Under the pieces are notes generated by a model. The model did no database searches and was not told where the DNA came from. It saw only the letters and a program-made list of their open reading frames with translations. From Antitrichia curtipendula (Eukaryota > Streptophyta > Bryopsida > Hypnales > Leucodontaceae), in contig OX579636.1 in assembly GCA_951230915.1 (NCBI GenBank), positions 40,551,912 through 40,615,911 of the forward strand: DNA of 64,000 bases. The letters are read 5' to 3'. The position numbers were made by a program, and so were the translations under genes. Shown here in pieces: positions 23,531 to 35,645 of the stretch. Every line of letters begins with the position of its first letter. Positions within the stretch are counted from its first letter, which is position 1.

Positions 23531-23996
23531 GCACTAGCATTCTTTTTGCTAGAAAATATTATGTGTATGCAGGTGACAAAAATCCTCGCAATGTTGAAGA
23601 TTTCACAATCCCGCCAGAGTCCATTCCCAAAGTAATTACTGTACGGATTTTTATTTTTACGTGGTTGGAAAATTCCACACGGAACTGAAGCAACATGAAG
23701 GGCAGGTCTGTCAATAATGATCCCAAAACACGTGACCTAGTAAATGCTACTTCATTTGCGCACGTTTCTTTATTCCAGTCAGCAACGCGATCATAGGAGG
23801 AATCCAAGGTGGCTGTCTGACTGCCAGGTGGCTCGTAGCTGGAGTGCCATGTTGGCGGTATCAAAAAGGATCTGCGTTGCCGACGGACTCTCCACCGTGT
23901 CATTCCAGCAGTTGATTATTCCAACTTGTATTTTTATTCTTAAGTCTTTGCCACACATGGCATTTTTGACCCAGTCGTGGACCACATTAAGGAGTA

Positions 23997-24410
23997 AGGT
24001 AGGAGGCTCAGAAATGGCACATCGAAGGGGCTGTTCTGCCTTTTTCGTGTATTTTATTGGACGGGAATAAATTTTAGCTCATTTTTCAGACAAAGAGAAA
24101 TAGACAATGAATCTAACCCAAGTGGTTTTGTATTTTTTCAAGCATTTTTTAATTACTTATGAATTTTCAAACGAGTTGGGTCATAGGTTCCTATTTTATG
24201 ACCCTAGGTCTTTTACAAAAGGGTTCACTGGCAATTCTAAAGAAAAGATGGGGAAAGCAAAGAGAATGATTGGCTCTTGCAATTGATAATGTTTTTTTCC
24301 TTTATTCGTTCGATGACTATACATGTCAATTTAGAACCAACTCATGTCCATTTCACAACCATTTATAGGGTCCGTTCTTAATGCTTGCTCCATTTCAAAG
24401 CCTCCTACCT
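23997..24410. mobile_element. AGGTAGG-type MITE, 414 bp
   Basis: Flanked by TA (23995-23996 and 24411-24412). Ends are AGGTAGGAGGC and the complement of CCTCCTACCT. The interior shares GATTGGCTCTTGCAAT with 16020-16230, so the fragments there and at 11985 belong to this longer variant. Confidence 0.85.
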
Positions 24411-25168
24411 TACATAAGGTGGAGCCACCCATATCCAATGACGTTTTGAGGTGTTTAAACGCCTAAAAGCAAGAAAATAATTGGAGAGCACGAAGTCTTT
24501 AGGGAAAATTTGAAGAAAAATTGGATGATGATGTCAGGTTGTTCCAATTTGAAAATAATTTGGATAAAATTGCTAATATTTAATGAAACTCATGCAAACA
24601 TGTACATGAAAAGATAACTCTATCCATAATATAGATAAATATTGAAATATTGACTACATCATTTTTATATATGTTGCTACCTCAGCACTTCTCTCCCTCC
24701 TAAAAACCTGCTGCCTATAACCAATCACTTAACCCCTAAAGTCCCAAAGCCTCTTTTCCATTAAAAATCACTCAAAACTGCCATTTCTATAGCAAAGAGC
24801 AAAAAACAAGCACTTTAATGTTTTTTAGAATATCTAACTATAGGATCTTGTACTAGACTAGTATAAAAATGTGTGGAAGAAATTTCACAAACTGTGACCA
24901 TGTAGATTGCAAGATATTTGCGTTTAAAGTGAAAGAAACAAGTTTTTTTGCACCTTGCTCAACTACATTTTTTGGCTCAACGACATTTCTTGAACCTTCA
25001 TAACTTATAATTTTTTCTCTACTGATTTTGAGTTTCTAATTTATATGATAAAAAATCGAGTTGAAAGTCTAGGATAAAAAATTCATAAAAAAACATACTT
25101 TGTTTTACTCATTAAAAAATTGTTAAATAAAAGTAGGTTCAAGATTGAGGGAAAATCTAAATTGTTAA

Positions 25169-27041
25169 CCCCTAAAGGACCAAGGTGCCTTTTTTGGCAA
25201 CATAACTTTTTTGGGCAGGTGTGTGTGGGCAGAGATTTTTGTATTTTTGGCCCAAAGTTTAACACAAGGTGTGGACAAGGAATATCTTTCATGTGCACAA
25301 ATTTAAGGACATTTGGAAATACGAGTCAAAAGTTATGGCCAAATACATAGTTTGTTTCTCAACTCGGGCAGTCCGGGCAGATCTGAAAAAATCACTTTTT
25401 TCAAAAATAAAAATTTGAAACTGTTTTTTCAGATCTATGTAAACATAAAAGGCTTTGAGCTATTCCATTTTGATCAATGAGTCAAAAGTTATGAGTTGTT
25501 TTAGTTTGCGGACAGTTATGGATTCTCTACTCCAAAATAAATTTTGAAATTCTTTATTGAACTCAATTTTCAATATTTTTGGAAAAAAATAAAAATATTA
25601 GGTGAAGATTGTTTAGTACAATATTGCATCCATTGGGATTGGCAATTTTCAATTCCATAAATAAATGGTTAACAATTTAGTATTTTAACCCCTAAAGGTT
25701 TTTGACTATGTTTTCACTAAAAACGCTCCCAAACTGCCATTTCTAGTACAAGTACCAAATTTTGGAACAAAAACATTTTTGGACATATGTGACTGTAGGA
25801 TCTTGTAGTGAACTAGTTTGAGAAGATGCGGAAAAAATTTCAGAAATTTCCACCGTGTAGATTGCAAGATATTAGCATTTGAAGTGACAAAACCCCTTTT
25901 TTTGTCCCTGCGAAAACCCGGGCAGCTGCACTTCACATGGTCACATTTGTCTGAAAAAATGTCCAAAATGGTGGTAACTCTTTAGATTCATTATTCAAAG
26001 CAAGTTAGCTACATGCTTGAAAAATTTCAGATCATTTGGAATTGTACAACATATAGGAAAAAAATAGTAAGTAGAAAGAAGTCGAAAATGATTCAAAACA
26101 CTAAATTGTTAAGGATTTAATTATGGAATTGAAAAATGCCAATCCAAATGATAATAATGTTGAAATAAACAATCTGCACCTTGTGTTTATGTTTTTTTCC
26201 AAAAATGTTGAAAATTGAGTTAAATAAAGGACTTCAAAGTTTATTTTAGAGTAGAGATTCCATAACTACCTGCAAACTACCCACAACTAAAATTCCTCAT
26301 AACTTTCATCTCATAAATCAAAGTGGAATGATTCAAAGCTTTCCTTGTGCACATACATCTAGAGAACCAATTTCGAATTTTTATTTCTCTAGAAAATGAT
26401 TTTTAAAGAAGTTTTTTTTGCTGCCCAGGCTGCCCGCCGAACAATGAAAACTACATATCATACCATAACTTTTTAACCATGTGGTCAAAAGTTATGAAAA
26501 TTGTTGGGCCCTAAAGCTACTCCTTGGGCACATCTTATGTGAAAATTTCAAAGAAAAAAAATAAAAATTCCATTCGTGGTGAGCTGCCCCAAAACGCTAT
26601 GTTGTCAAAAAACGGTGTTTGGTCCTTTAGGGGTTAATTTGTTCTCTACTTCTTTCTACTTACTATTTTTTTCCTATATGTTCTACAATTCCAAATGATC
26701 TAAAATTTTCAAAGCATGTAGCCAACTTGCCTTGAAGAATGAATCCAAAGAGTTGCAACCGTTTTGGACCTTTTTTCATACAAATATGACCTTGTGAAGT
26801 GCAGTTGCCCAATTTTTTGGAGGGACAAAAAAAGGCTTTTTGTTGATTCAAACGCTAATATCTTGCAATCTACAAGGTGAAAATTTCTGAAATTTTTTCC
26901 ACATCTTTGCAAATTAGCATTCTACAAGATCCTATGGTTGGATGTGTCCAAAAATGTTTTTAAATTTTATTTTGATACTTGTCCTGAAAATGGCAGTTTT
27001 GGAGCGTTTTTGGTGAAAACATACTCAAGAAACTTTAGGGG
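25169..27041 (-). mobile_element. TTAA-flanked element, middle member of the nest
   Basis: TTAA at 25165-25168 and 27042-27045 is the duplicated target. The ends are CCCCTAAAGGACCAA and, reversed, CCCCTAAAGTTTCTTGAG. Without its own insert it is about 925 bp and lies in the opposite orientation to the inner copy, with which it shares sequence throughout. It is interrupted at a TTAA by 25689-26633. Confidence 0.9.
25689..26633 (+). mobile_element. TTAA-flanked element, inner member of the nest
   Basis: 945 bp between TTAA at 25685-25688 and 26634-26637. It has the same length and layout as the free-standing copy at 32670-33612 (943 bp). The left end starts CCCCTAAAGGTTTTTGACTA; the right end is the complement of CCCCTAAAGGACCAAACACC. 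AAAGTTATG/CATAACTTT motifs recur inside. No long ORF. Confidence 0.92.
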
Positions 27042-28201
27042 TTAATAGCTCCAAGATGGAATTAAAAATACTAATTTCAACAGTGAGATTGTTCTAGCAA
27101 GAGATCTTAACCTTGTGAAACTTCTTTTTTTGAAAACTTGTGAAAATTGAGGTCAAAATTGAATCTTATAAGTTATTTTTTCAAGAAAATGTTTTGATTA
27201 TCTGAAAAACAAGATTGTCTATAACTTTTACATAACAAATCTAAATGGAATAATTAAAAGATTCCCATGTACATAAAATTATAATATATATAAAACAAAT
27301 TTTAAAAATATTAAGGGTTTTTGAAGGATTCATTTTGCTCGATGAACTAGAAATGGACTTTTTGTGCCATAACTTTTGCTCCTAGGCTTCAATTGAAATA
27401 AAAATATATTTAGGAAAGCTAATGTATTTCTTCATTTTTACAAAAATATTTAGAAAATCTTGACAAATATTGAGACCATGAGGGCATGCTTAAAATCCAT
27501 TTTGTTCCCTAAGAGGACATTGGGACTTAAGGGGTTAAGTGATTCTACTCATGATAAATAGCATGATATTAACTTAAGGCAATGCCAATTTTTTCCATGT
27601 GGAAAGATAGAAATCATGGGGACTGCAATTTTTTGGTAGATTTATTCCTTGGCTTGAAATTACTATGAATTCTAAAAGCCAAAAATTAATTCAAACCCAT
27701 AACCGATGATTAGAGTGTTCTATAACTGCTCATTTAGAGACTACCTTGATTCTCAAAACCAAAGACATGTGTCATGTCTTGACATTGTAATAGTTGAAAA
27801 AGCAATCCTAACCTCACTCTATTGAGTTTTTAGTATCCTATAGATTGTTGATGGAGTATGGGTTGGTAATAAGTGGCTCTAACTTAGCATGACAATTGCA
27901 CATCTTTCTTTAGGGTTTTGGATTAACCCCTAAAGTCCCAATTGAAGGCCTTATTTCCATCAAAAAACATTCAAACTGTCATTTCTATTCAAAGTGCAAA
28001 AAACTTGAATTTTTTTTTTGCATATCTAATCGAAGGATCTTGCACTAGACTAGTCTATAAATGTGTGGAATAAATTTCAGAAACTTTAATTATGTAGATT
28101 GCAAGATATTTGCATTTAAAATGAAGAAAAAAAGTTTTTTTGCACCTTGCTCAACTAGATTTTTTGGCTTTGAATCATCTTAACTTTAAAATTTTGCACG
28201 A

Positions 28202-29541
28202 CATTAAATAGTGAAATTAAATTGCCCCACACTAATTTCTTGACATTTGACACTATATAAATATTTTCTATTACTATACAAGAATGTACTACTTTTGAAC
28301 TAGATTATTTTTGTAATTGCGACTCGTGAACCTCTATGTGCACTAGAAGAAAATGAGTATTTTTGTGACTACACTATATAATTGGTTTTTTAGTTGCATG
28401 GGACACTTAAGACATGTTTGCGCCTAGTAATAATTTAGAGATCTGTAGTCGTAGTGAACATCCTAAAATCTAGGAAAAAAGTACACCAATTGCAAGCGTC
28501 ATGCCTCATGTGTGACTCATTTGCAATTTGTTTGCAACTTGTAGATTGTAGATTTTAAATTATTAATCTCAATGATTTGTAGATTTCAAAACTTCATATC
28601 TTTTTTTTTTAAGATTTTTGAATTTCAGAACTACCTTTTTCTAGATTTCAAAAATTCAAATACTGGTATTTAATACATTTCACTGGTTTTGGATACCTTA
28701 CAATTTCATAGGTTTTAAAATTTCTTGGATTTTAAATATTTTTTTATTTCTATAGATTGTAGAAATATAGAAATTTTTGAAATTTTTGAATTGTATCAAA
28801 CAAAATTCATTGCACAAGACTACAACAACTTACAAGTCTATGGTACTCTTTACAATTGATATGGGACAATTGATATAAGACAAATGAAAATGAACTTTGG
28901 AAGCAATTAAGAAACAACTAGAAACTGACTAAAAAACAACTAATGTACAACTTAAGAGCAAATAGGAAACAACTAGCATTCACTACTAAAAAATTCAGTT
29001 TTTTTGTTGATTTTGGTCTCATTCATTTGGTTCACTTTTTTATTGATTTCTATCCAAATTAACAAATTACTCTCCAAATCAATAGAAAAATGAATCAAAA
29101 TCTATGCAACCAAATCAACAAAAAAGCTGAATTTTCTAGTATTTTAGAAAATGACTAAGAAACAACTAGTGGACAACTAGAAGACGACTAGAAAACAACT
29201 ATGGTCATTTTACAAGTTGCAGTCTTTCCTAGTTGTTTCCTAATTGTTTTTTGCAATTATAGATTGATTGCTTGGTAGCTAAAACAATGTATCAATGCTA
29301 TAAAACAATGACATAAAACAATTACGTTAGATTTGGTATTAATAGATAGGATAACAATTGCAGGATAGTTGTATACGACACTCGTTGCATAATAGCCGGT
29401 TGTGCCAGACACATTTTTCTTCTAGTGGTGTGCAAATAAAAATATATGTAGAAATATGTGTTGACTTTGATGGCTTGTATAGTAATTTTTGTGGGGTAAG
29501 GCAACCTAATTATTAAGACAACCTAATTTCACTATTTTATG
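28202..29541. mobile_element. TA-type element inserted in the TTAA element
   Basis: The left end CATTAAATAGTGAAATTAAA and the right end, complement of CCTAATTTCACTATTTTATG, match the 22858 element. The right flank is TA; the left flank has changed to GA. Removing it restores the alignment of the host with the outer nest element. At 1340 bp it is longer than its relatives because it holds other repeats, including a foldback at 28981-29145. Confidence 0.75.
28981..29145. repeat. Foldback (hairpin) repeat
   Basis: CACTACTAAAAAATTCAG, then TTTTTTTGTTGATTT, pairs with AAATCAACAAAAAAGCTGAA, then TTTTCTAGTA. The centre is TTTCTATCC-like. It is probably a small MITE inside the TA-type element. Confidence 0.6.
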
Positions 29542-30180
29542 TATGGATTTTGAATTTCTAATTTTTTTATATTAAAGAACTGAATTGACAATCTTGTAAC
29601 ATTTTTTCTAAAAAGATCTTAATTTTCACTTATTAAAAAATTGTTAAGTGTAAGTAGATTCAAGATTTGAAGAAAAATCTAATTTGTTAAGAGCTCTAAC
29701 TAAGATGGAATTGGAATACACTAATCTCAATGGTGAGATTGTGCATGCATGAAATCTTAATCTCGTGACACTTCTTTTTTTTAAATTGTGAAAATTGAGT
29801 TCAAAAATGAATCCTACAAGTTTGTTTTTTAAGAATATGCTTTGAATATCCAAAAAATAAGATTGTCCACAATTTTCACATAACAAATTCAAATGAAATG
29901 AATCAAATCTTCACATGCAGATAAACTTACAATCTATGAGAAATAAATTTTTTTGGTAAGGGGGAGGGTTTTGCAGCTGCAACATCTAAAAAAAAGGCTT
30001 TTTGTGCCATGGATTTTGCTCCTAGTCATTGATTGAAACAAAAATTGTATTCTTGGAAAGATAATGTGTTTTTCAATCTTTACAAAAAGTTTCAAAAAAT
30101 CATGATTAATATTGAAATCGTAGGAGCCTTCTCAAAATCCATTTTGTTTGTCAAGGGGATAATGGGATTTTAAAGGTTAA

Positions 30181-30899
30181 GAAATATAGTTGAAGTTGCA
30201 ACTTCAATAATCAATTCATTTATGTAAACATAACTAATATGCATAGATGTATGACTATTTGATGAGTAGAGAGGAAATTTGGAACACCAAGCTATAGCAT
30301 CAAAATTTAATGCAAAAGATGTCATTATGGTGCCCATATACTAAGCCTTTGACACCAAGCCCTAACATTGTAGCTTAGTGCACAAAGGCCTTTCATAAAA
30401 GAAACTTGCAATTTAGGCAATGGATTTTAGGTGACATCTAATGGAACAATCCACGTTTTTATGTCAATAATAATGTTCAATGTAACATCTTGATGTTATA
30501 TTAGAAGTAATCAAAATGTTGGCTTTTTGTTCAATTTAGAGCAAACTCCAAGAAGCTAAAAAAAAAGCCTTGAGCATTTAGGATTTAATCACTCTCTTGG
30601 ACTTGTTATATAGAGACATTTTTTTCATTTCTTTTAGGCCGTGCAAAAAAGAGATTTTTTCTTAAATGATGCAATTGTTTACATCTACATAAATGGATGA
30701 AACGTGCAAAATGTTAATGGAACTTATGTTGTTCATCTAATAGAGTGTACATTCTCAAAAAAATAGCAATATTGTTTGAAGAATGTTTAGCAATTCAACA
30801 ATTTCACACACTAAAAACTAAAAACTATATTGCCTAATATTCCAACAACAGAAATTGTATCACTTTTGAGCAAAACATCAATAAAAAAATCATGTTGTA
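30181..30899. other. Intergenic, no gene seen
   Basis: AT-rich sequence between two elements. No ORF, RNA gene or repeat recognised. Confidence 0.35.
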
Positions 30900-30901
30900 T
30901 A

Positions 30902-31424
30902 CACTCAATAGTGAAATTGGGTTGCCTTAACAATTAGGTTGCCTTCACCAAAGAAGTTATCTCATGACTTAATACTAATCCAGATGGAAGCACATGCAGT
31001 TCTTTAAACCCAAACCATAAACTAATGCACCAACCCATGCTACATACATGATTCCTACACTATTGCATCTTTCTACAAAAATTGTACATATTTGTATAGT
31101 GTAAAAAATGTCAAGAAATTAATGAATGGCGTATTTAACTACTCTTGGACTATTCACTGAATCCTGGACTAAGCACGATTTACACAAACATCGGGGGATC
31201 TCCCAATGTTTGTATAGATCGGGAGATCCCCCGATGCTTGTATAGATCTCCTGATGTTTTGCATTGATCCCCCGATGAAAATTTTGATTTCCCAATGATT
31301 TAGACAGATCCCCTGATGCTCAATCGAGAGATCTCCCGATGACTAATATGAATTCTGGACTTTCAAAAGTCCAAAAGTAGTTAAATATGGCATATGAGGG
31401 GCAACCTATTTTCACTATTTGGTG
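30902..31424. mobile_element. TA-flanked MITE with CAC..AATAGTG ends, carrying an insert
   Basis: TA at 30900-30901 and 31425-31426. Ends are CACTCAATAGTGAAATTGGG and the complement of CCTATTTTCACTATTTGGTG. Without the 252-bp insert at 31134-31385 it is about 270 bp, the same size as 22858-23125, and it shares that element's interior (CTTTCTACAA, GTACATATTT, ATAGTGTA). Confidence 0.88.
31134..31385. mobile_element. TA-flanked insert with a GATCCCCCGATG short-repeat core
   Basis: TA at 31132-31133 and 31386-31387. Ends are TTTAACTACTCTTGGACTA and the complement of TTTTGGACTTTTGTAGTTAAA-like sequence, an inverted repeat of about 17 bp. The core is unusual: about seven variants of GAT(C)CCCCGATG or its complement, spaced 20-35 bp, partly forming an inverted repeat (ATCGGGGGATCTCC / GGGAGATCCCCCGAT). 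Confidence 0.8.
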
Positions 31425-31426
31425 TA

Positions 31427-32665
31427 GATTTTATTTTTTTATCAAACATAGTCCTAATTTTTTGAGATACAAAATTGTTTATTGCTCGATTTGAAAGGTC
31501 TAAATAGAATGTCAATTATACAACAAGTACTTGGTACATATTTGGCATTTGTTGAAAGAAACTTATATTATGTGTTTTAGCTAATTACTGTAGCTTCCTA
31601 ATAGCATAGGCAACTTCCTACCTAACAATTAATTAAAGTACAAAAGAAAGTTAGGCAATTCTAAAAATAATTTATTAAAATCAGACAATTTTAAATATAA
31701 TTAAAATAATTATGATTTTTGTTGCTCTTATGATTTTGGATAGTTGCAAATGAACAATGTAAGCCATGAAGAGTAGTAGAATCTCGTGGTGAAAAATAGA
31801 TAGTAGTAGTTGAGCAAAACTCTGCAAATGACAACTATAAGAGCTAAACTCTAAACTTCAACTCAATAAACAACAAAACTAGGTGAGTCCCGTTTGCGTC
31901 TTGATGTTGGCACACAATGTTCCAATCTAACACAAAAAAGCTTGAATGGCAACAAAATCAAGAGAAGAAACCTTCACAAACAACATCGATATGCACTAAG
32001 TGAAATATTTCATAGGTCCTCTGACCTTCATAGCACCAAGCACAAGGGAGAAGGAAGCAAGCCTCCTCAAGGTATCTGTTCACTTAGTAGCATGTCACTC
32101 TTTCCTAGAGAGTGAATGCATTTAGAATTTGGTTGATTTAAGGACCTCCTACCTTATGGTCATTTTCTCATTGTTTGTTGTTATTTAATTCACAGCTATT
32201 ATCATTCAATTCATAGCTCATACAATTCTCTATATACCTTAATTTGATTTGCAATTGAAATGGAGGCTGAAGGGTCATATTGGGTAATGGAAGCTTCACA
32301 TTATATTGATGCTTGTTAGTATAATTTAAGATGCCATTATTAATACTCATGCCAACTTTAGAACACAAATCAAAATTTAATTTACAACACATGTGAATTG
32401 TATTTCTCTTAATTAGGCAATCCTTTAGACAATGTATATATTTTGTTTATGCAAACTAGGTTAGTAATTTTTCAAAATTTTAGGCATCCTTTTAATTATT
32501 ATTTTTTTGACTTATTTGCTAGGAAGCTACGGTATATGGATTTTAGAAGGTGGTTTTATTTATTTTTAGCAAAAGTGAATAATTTCATAATAAAAAAGAT
32601 TAACATTTCAACTTGATCTATATGTTTTTCAACACAAACTAGAAAGATGTTAAAAGAAAAACATA
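31427..32665. other. Intergenic, no gene seen
   Basis: A 73-codon plus-strand ORF at 31894-32115 and a 74-codon minus-strand ORF at 32168-32392 have no recognisable domain. A lone ACCTCCTACCTTA end near 32141-32155 may be a remnant of an AGGTAGG-type element. Confidence 0.4.
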
Positions 32666-32669
32666 TTAA

Positions 32670-33612
32670 CCCCTAAAGTTTTTTGACTATGTTTTCACCA
32701 AAACCACTCTAAAACTGTCATTTTTAAGACAACCACCAAATTTTAGAAAAAAAACAGTTTAGGACAAATTTAACCGTAGTATCTTTTAGTAAACTGATTT
32801 GAAAAGATGTGGAAAAAATTTCAAAAATTTCCGCCGTGTAGATTGCAAGATATTAGTGTTTGAAGTTTCAAAAATCCTTTTTTTACCACTGCGAAAATCC
32901 GGGCAGTTGCACTTCAGAAGGCAATATTTGTATGAAACAAAGTCCAAATGGTTGTAACTCTTTGGATTCATTCTTCAATTCAAGTTGGCTACATGCTTGA
33001 AATTTTTCAAATCATTTGAAATTGTACAACATGTACAAAAAAAATAGTAAATAGAAAGAAGTAGAAAATGAGCCAAAATACTAAATTGTAAACAATTTAT
33101 TTATGGAATTGAAAATTCTCAATTCCAATGGTAAAAATGTTTTAATAAACAAACTACAACTAATGTTTTTGTTCTTTCCAAAATATTAAAAACTGAATTA
33201 AATAAAGGATTTCAAACTTTTTTTGTAATGTATAGATTCTATAACTAGTGGCAAACTACCCCAAACTAAAATTCCTCATGACTTTTGACTCATTGATCAA
33301 AATGGGATGATCCAAAACTTCCCACTTAGATAAAAATCTAGTAAATCAATTTCAAATTTTTATTTTTTTTAAAAGTCATTTTTAAAGAATTTTTTTGAGT
33401 TGCCTGGGCTGCCCAAAGGTCAAAGAAAATCACATATCATGCAATAACTTTTTAATCATGTAGTAAAATGTTAGAAAAATTGTTGGGCCTTAAAGCTACT
33501 CCTTGGGCACATGTTTTGTGAAAATTTCAAAGAAATAAAAGAAAAACTCCATCCATAGTGAGCTGCCCAAAATCGCTATGTTGCCAAAAAACACAATTCG
33601 ATCCTTTAGGGA
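32670..33612 (+). mobile_element. TTAA-flanked element, 943 bp, free-standing
   Basis: TTAA at 32666-32669 and 33613-33616. The left end CCCCTAAAGTTTTTTGACTA is intact. The right end reads CCTTTAGGGA, one change from CCTTTAGGGG. It is the undisturbed reference copy of the two inner nest elements and gives their true length. Confidence 0.9.
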
Positions 33613-33616
33613 TTAA

Positions 33617-35645
33617 AAGCAAATAAACAAACCATAAATCCACTAAGAGACCTACTTTAGATCTAATCTATTTAAATTACAACTATTTAACCATTTGAGG
33701 AATAAACCTATGTAAGTTATATTCCCTCCAATTTAGTGTCCGCAGTGTTGTTGAAACACGTAATCAAAGGGGAGAAAGTTAGGTTTTATGCTAATTTTAG
33801 CAATTTTGAAATTATAAGATAAAAACTTTATTGTCCCAACATTATTTTTTCCTTTACATGCTCATGTAATAATAATAATAATAATAAAAATTATCCTAAA
33901 TTGATCACCATTTTACAATATTATTTATTGAATTGGTCATTTCAAACCTTGATAATTTTTGGTCCTTTAAATTTATTTTCTTCAATTCTTGAAACCTGTA
34001 GTTGATGCAACATACATAATGGATGTAATATGATTTTTTACTTTTCAAGAACCTTGGTGTCAACTTCAGAATTACCTTCAAAATTATTTAACATATATGA
34101 TGTGAAAATAGATACTTTGTTCCAGTTTTTTTTTACTTTTTGAAAAAGTGCTATGATGTCAATCATTGATTTTTTTGGTGAAGTATTGTATTTCTATAGT
34201 CATATGTATTTTGAACCCAAAACATTGTCTAATGATATTCGTGCATATTTTCATCCAAATTTAGAAACTTCATCTATATTTCATCCATATAAAATTTCTA
34301 GCAAAATGTAGAAATTAATTTTGAAAAGGTGCAATTTGGCCATGGTGCTAAAAAAAGGATTTTTCTTATCCAAATAAGCATTGGGAGGTATTGCATATAA
34401 TATTCCATTCAAATTAATTTATATTGTTAAAATTTTTAAGCCCAAATTCATTATCACCAAGCAAAATGTGACACCTCTTTTGTGATTCAACGGAAGCTCA
34501 TTTTATTTCTTATGGTTGTATATTTTGGTACCATTCCAAAATTATCCTATGAAGTTGTTGTTTTTGTTAAAAATCATTTCATTTGAATAAAAGGTTTTGG
34601 TCCTTCACGACAATAATATATATTTTAAGTTTTGAAAATTTAACACTACCCAAATTATAAATGGCAACAAAAAACTATAAAGTCTAAAATTCACCTTTAA
34701 GAGATGCAAAACTTTCAATGAACAATCTACATTTATACTGTGATATGTATAGGGGATTGGACAAAACAAAAATATAAATTCCTTTCAAAATATTGTCAAG
34801 AATTTAATGAATGGAGATAGTATAAAAAAAGCATGCATTTCTTCAAGATCCTACATCAAAATTCAAAAGATAGTAATTGAAATTCTAGAACTACATTTTA
34901 TCTATTCAAAGTAGATTTCATTTGTAAATTTCAAATTCAATGGAAAATCATATGTTAAAAATAATGATTTATAACTTATTTAAAGTTGTTTCCTCAAAAA
35001 TATGAAGCAAAATTTGATCTTTTAGACTTTGAAGGTAAATCTTAAGCTATTTAAAAACATGAGATTGATTTAAATATTTACATTCAAATAACTTAAGTGT
35101 ATATGTTCTTTAATACACTAATTTTAAATAATAATCTAACAAATGTAGATGGATGCCACTTATAGTTATATATTATTAAAAGATTAAATATAAACATCAT
35201 TTTCATATAAATTCTCAAATAGTTCATTTTAATTTTGTTTAAGATGATAAATATTTTTGTTAGATTTCTAAATTTTTATAATTATAAAAATCCTTATTAT
35301 TTATATCATATTTAAAACAAATAAATAAATATAATCAATGTATATTCAAAATATTCATACACAATAAATTATATGTTTTGGTCATGGTACTGATGAATTA
35401 TGTTTTCTAATTTATTTTCTTTATATATATAAATTATCATTTTAATTACACATAAAACAATTTTTTTTTAAAAATAGTTGCTACATTGATCTAATTATGT
35501 TTACAAAATCTCCTAATCTATTTTTCCTAAGTTCATTATTTTATCATATAATACATTAAAACTTCTCAATTTCATCAAAATGTTATGCAGGGAACATAAA
35601 TGATATGATAAATGTAACGTCAAATTCAATATTTTTTATATCATA
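33617..35645. other. Intergenic, AT-rich, no gene seen
   Basis: A short (TAA)n run lies at about 33868-33888. TATTCCCTCCAATTTAGTG near 33720 and ATTTAATGAATGGAGATAGTA near 34802-34822 may be the worn ends of a 1.1-kb Stowaway-like element. Confidence 0.35.

Larger units (their letters stand above)
24733..27534. mobile_element. TTAA-flanked element, outer member of a three-level nest
   Basis: Flanked by TTAA at 24729-24732 and 27535-27538. The left end is CCCCTAAAGTCCCAA; the right end is the complement of CCCCTTAAGTCCCAA. The element itself is about 925 bp (24733-25168 plus 27046-27534). It is split at a TTAA by the element at 25169-27041. The sequence on either side of the split (AAAATCTAAATTG and TAGCTCCAAGATGG) matches the unsplit copy at about 29670-29710. 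Confidence 0.9.
27927..30176 (+). mobile_element. TTAA-flanked element split by a TA-type element
   Basis: TTAA at 27923-27926 and 30177-30180. The left end CCCCTAAAGTCCCAATTG matches the outer nest element; the right end has decayed to TGGGATTTTAAAGG. The interior follows the outer nest element in the same order. A different element (28202-29541) sits in the middle. Confidence 0.8.

Noticed and set aside
24733..27534. One large palindromic transposon with long inverted arms
   Set aside because: The order of arms does not fit a single palindrome. Comparison with the free-standing copy at 32670-33612 shows two oppositely oriented copies of one element nested in a third.
31170..31345. CRISPR-like array
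   Set aside because: The GATCCCCCGATG units are too short and irregular, occur in both orientations and lie in a eukaryotic transposon with inverted-repeat ends.
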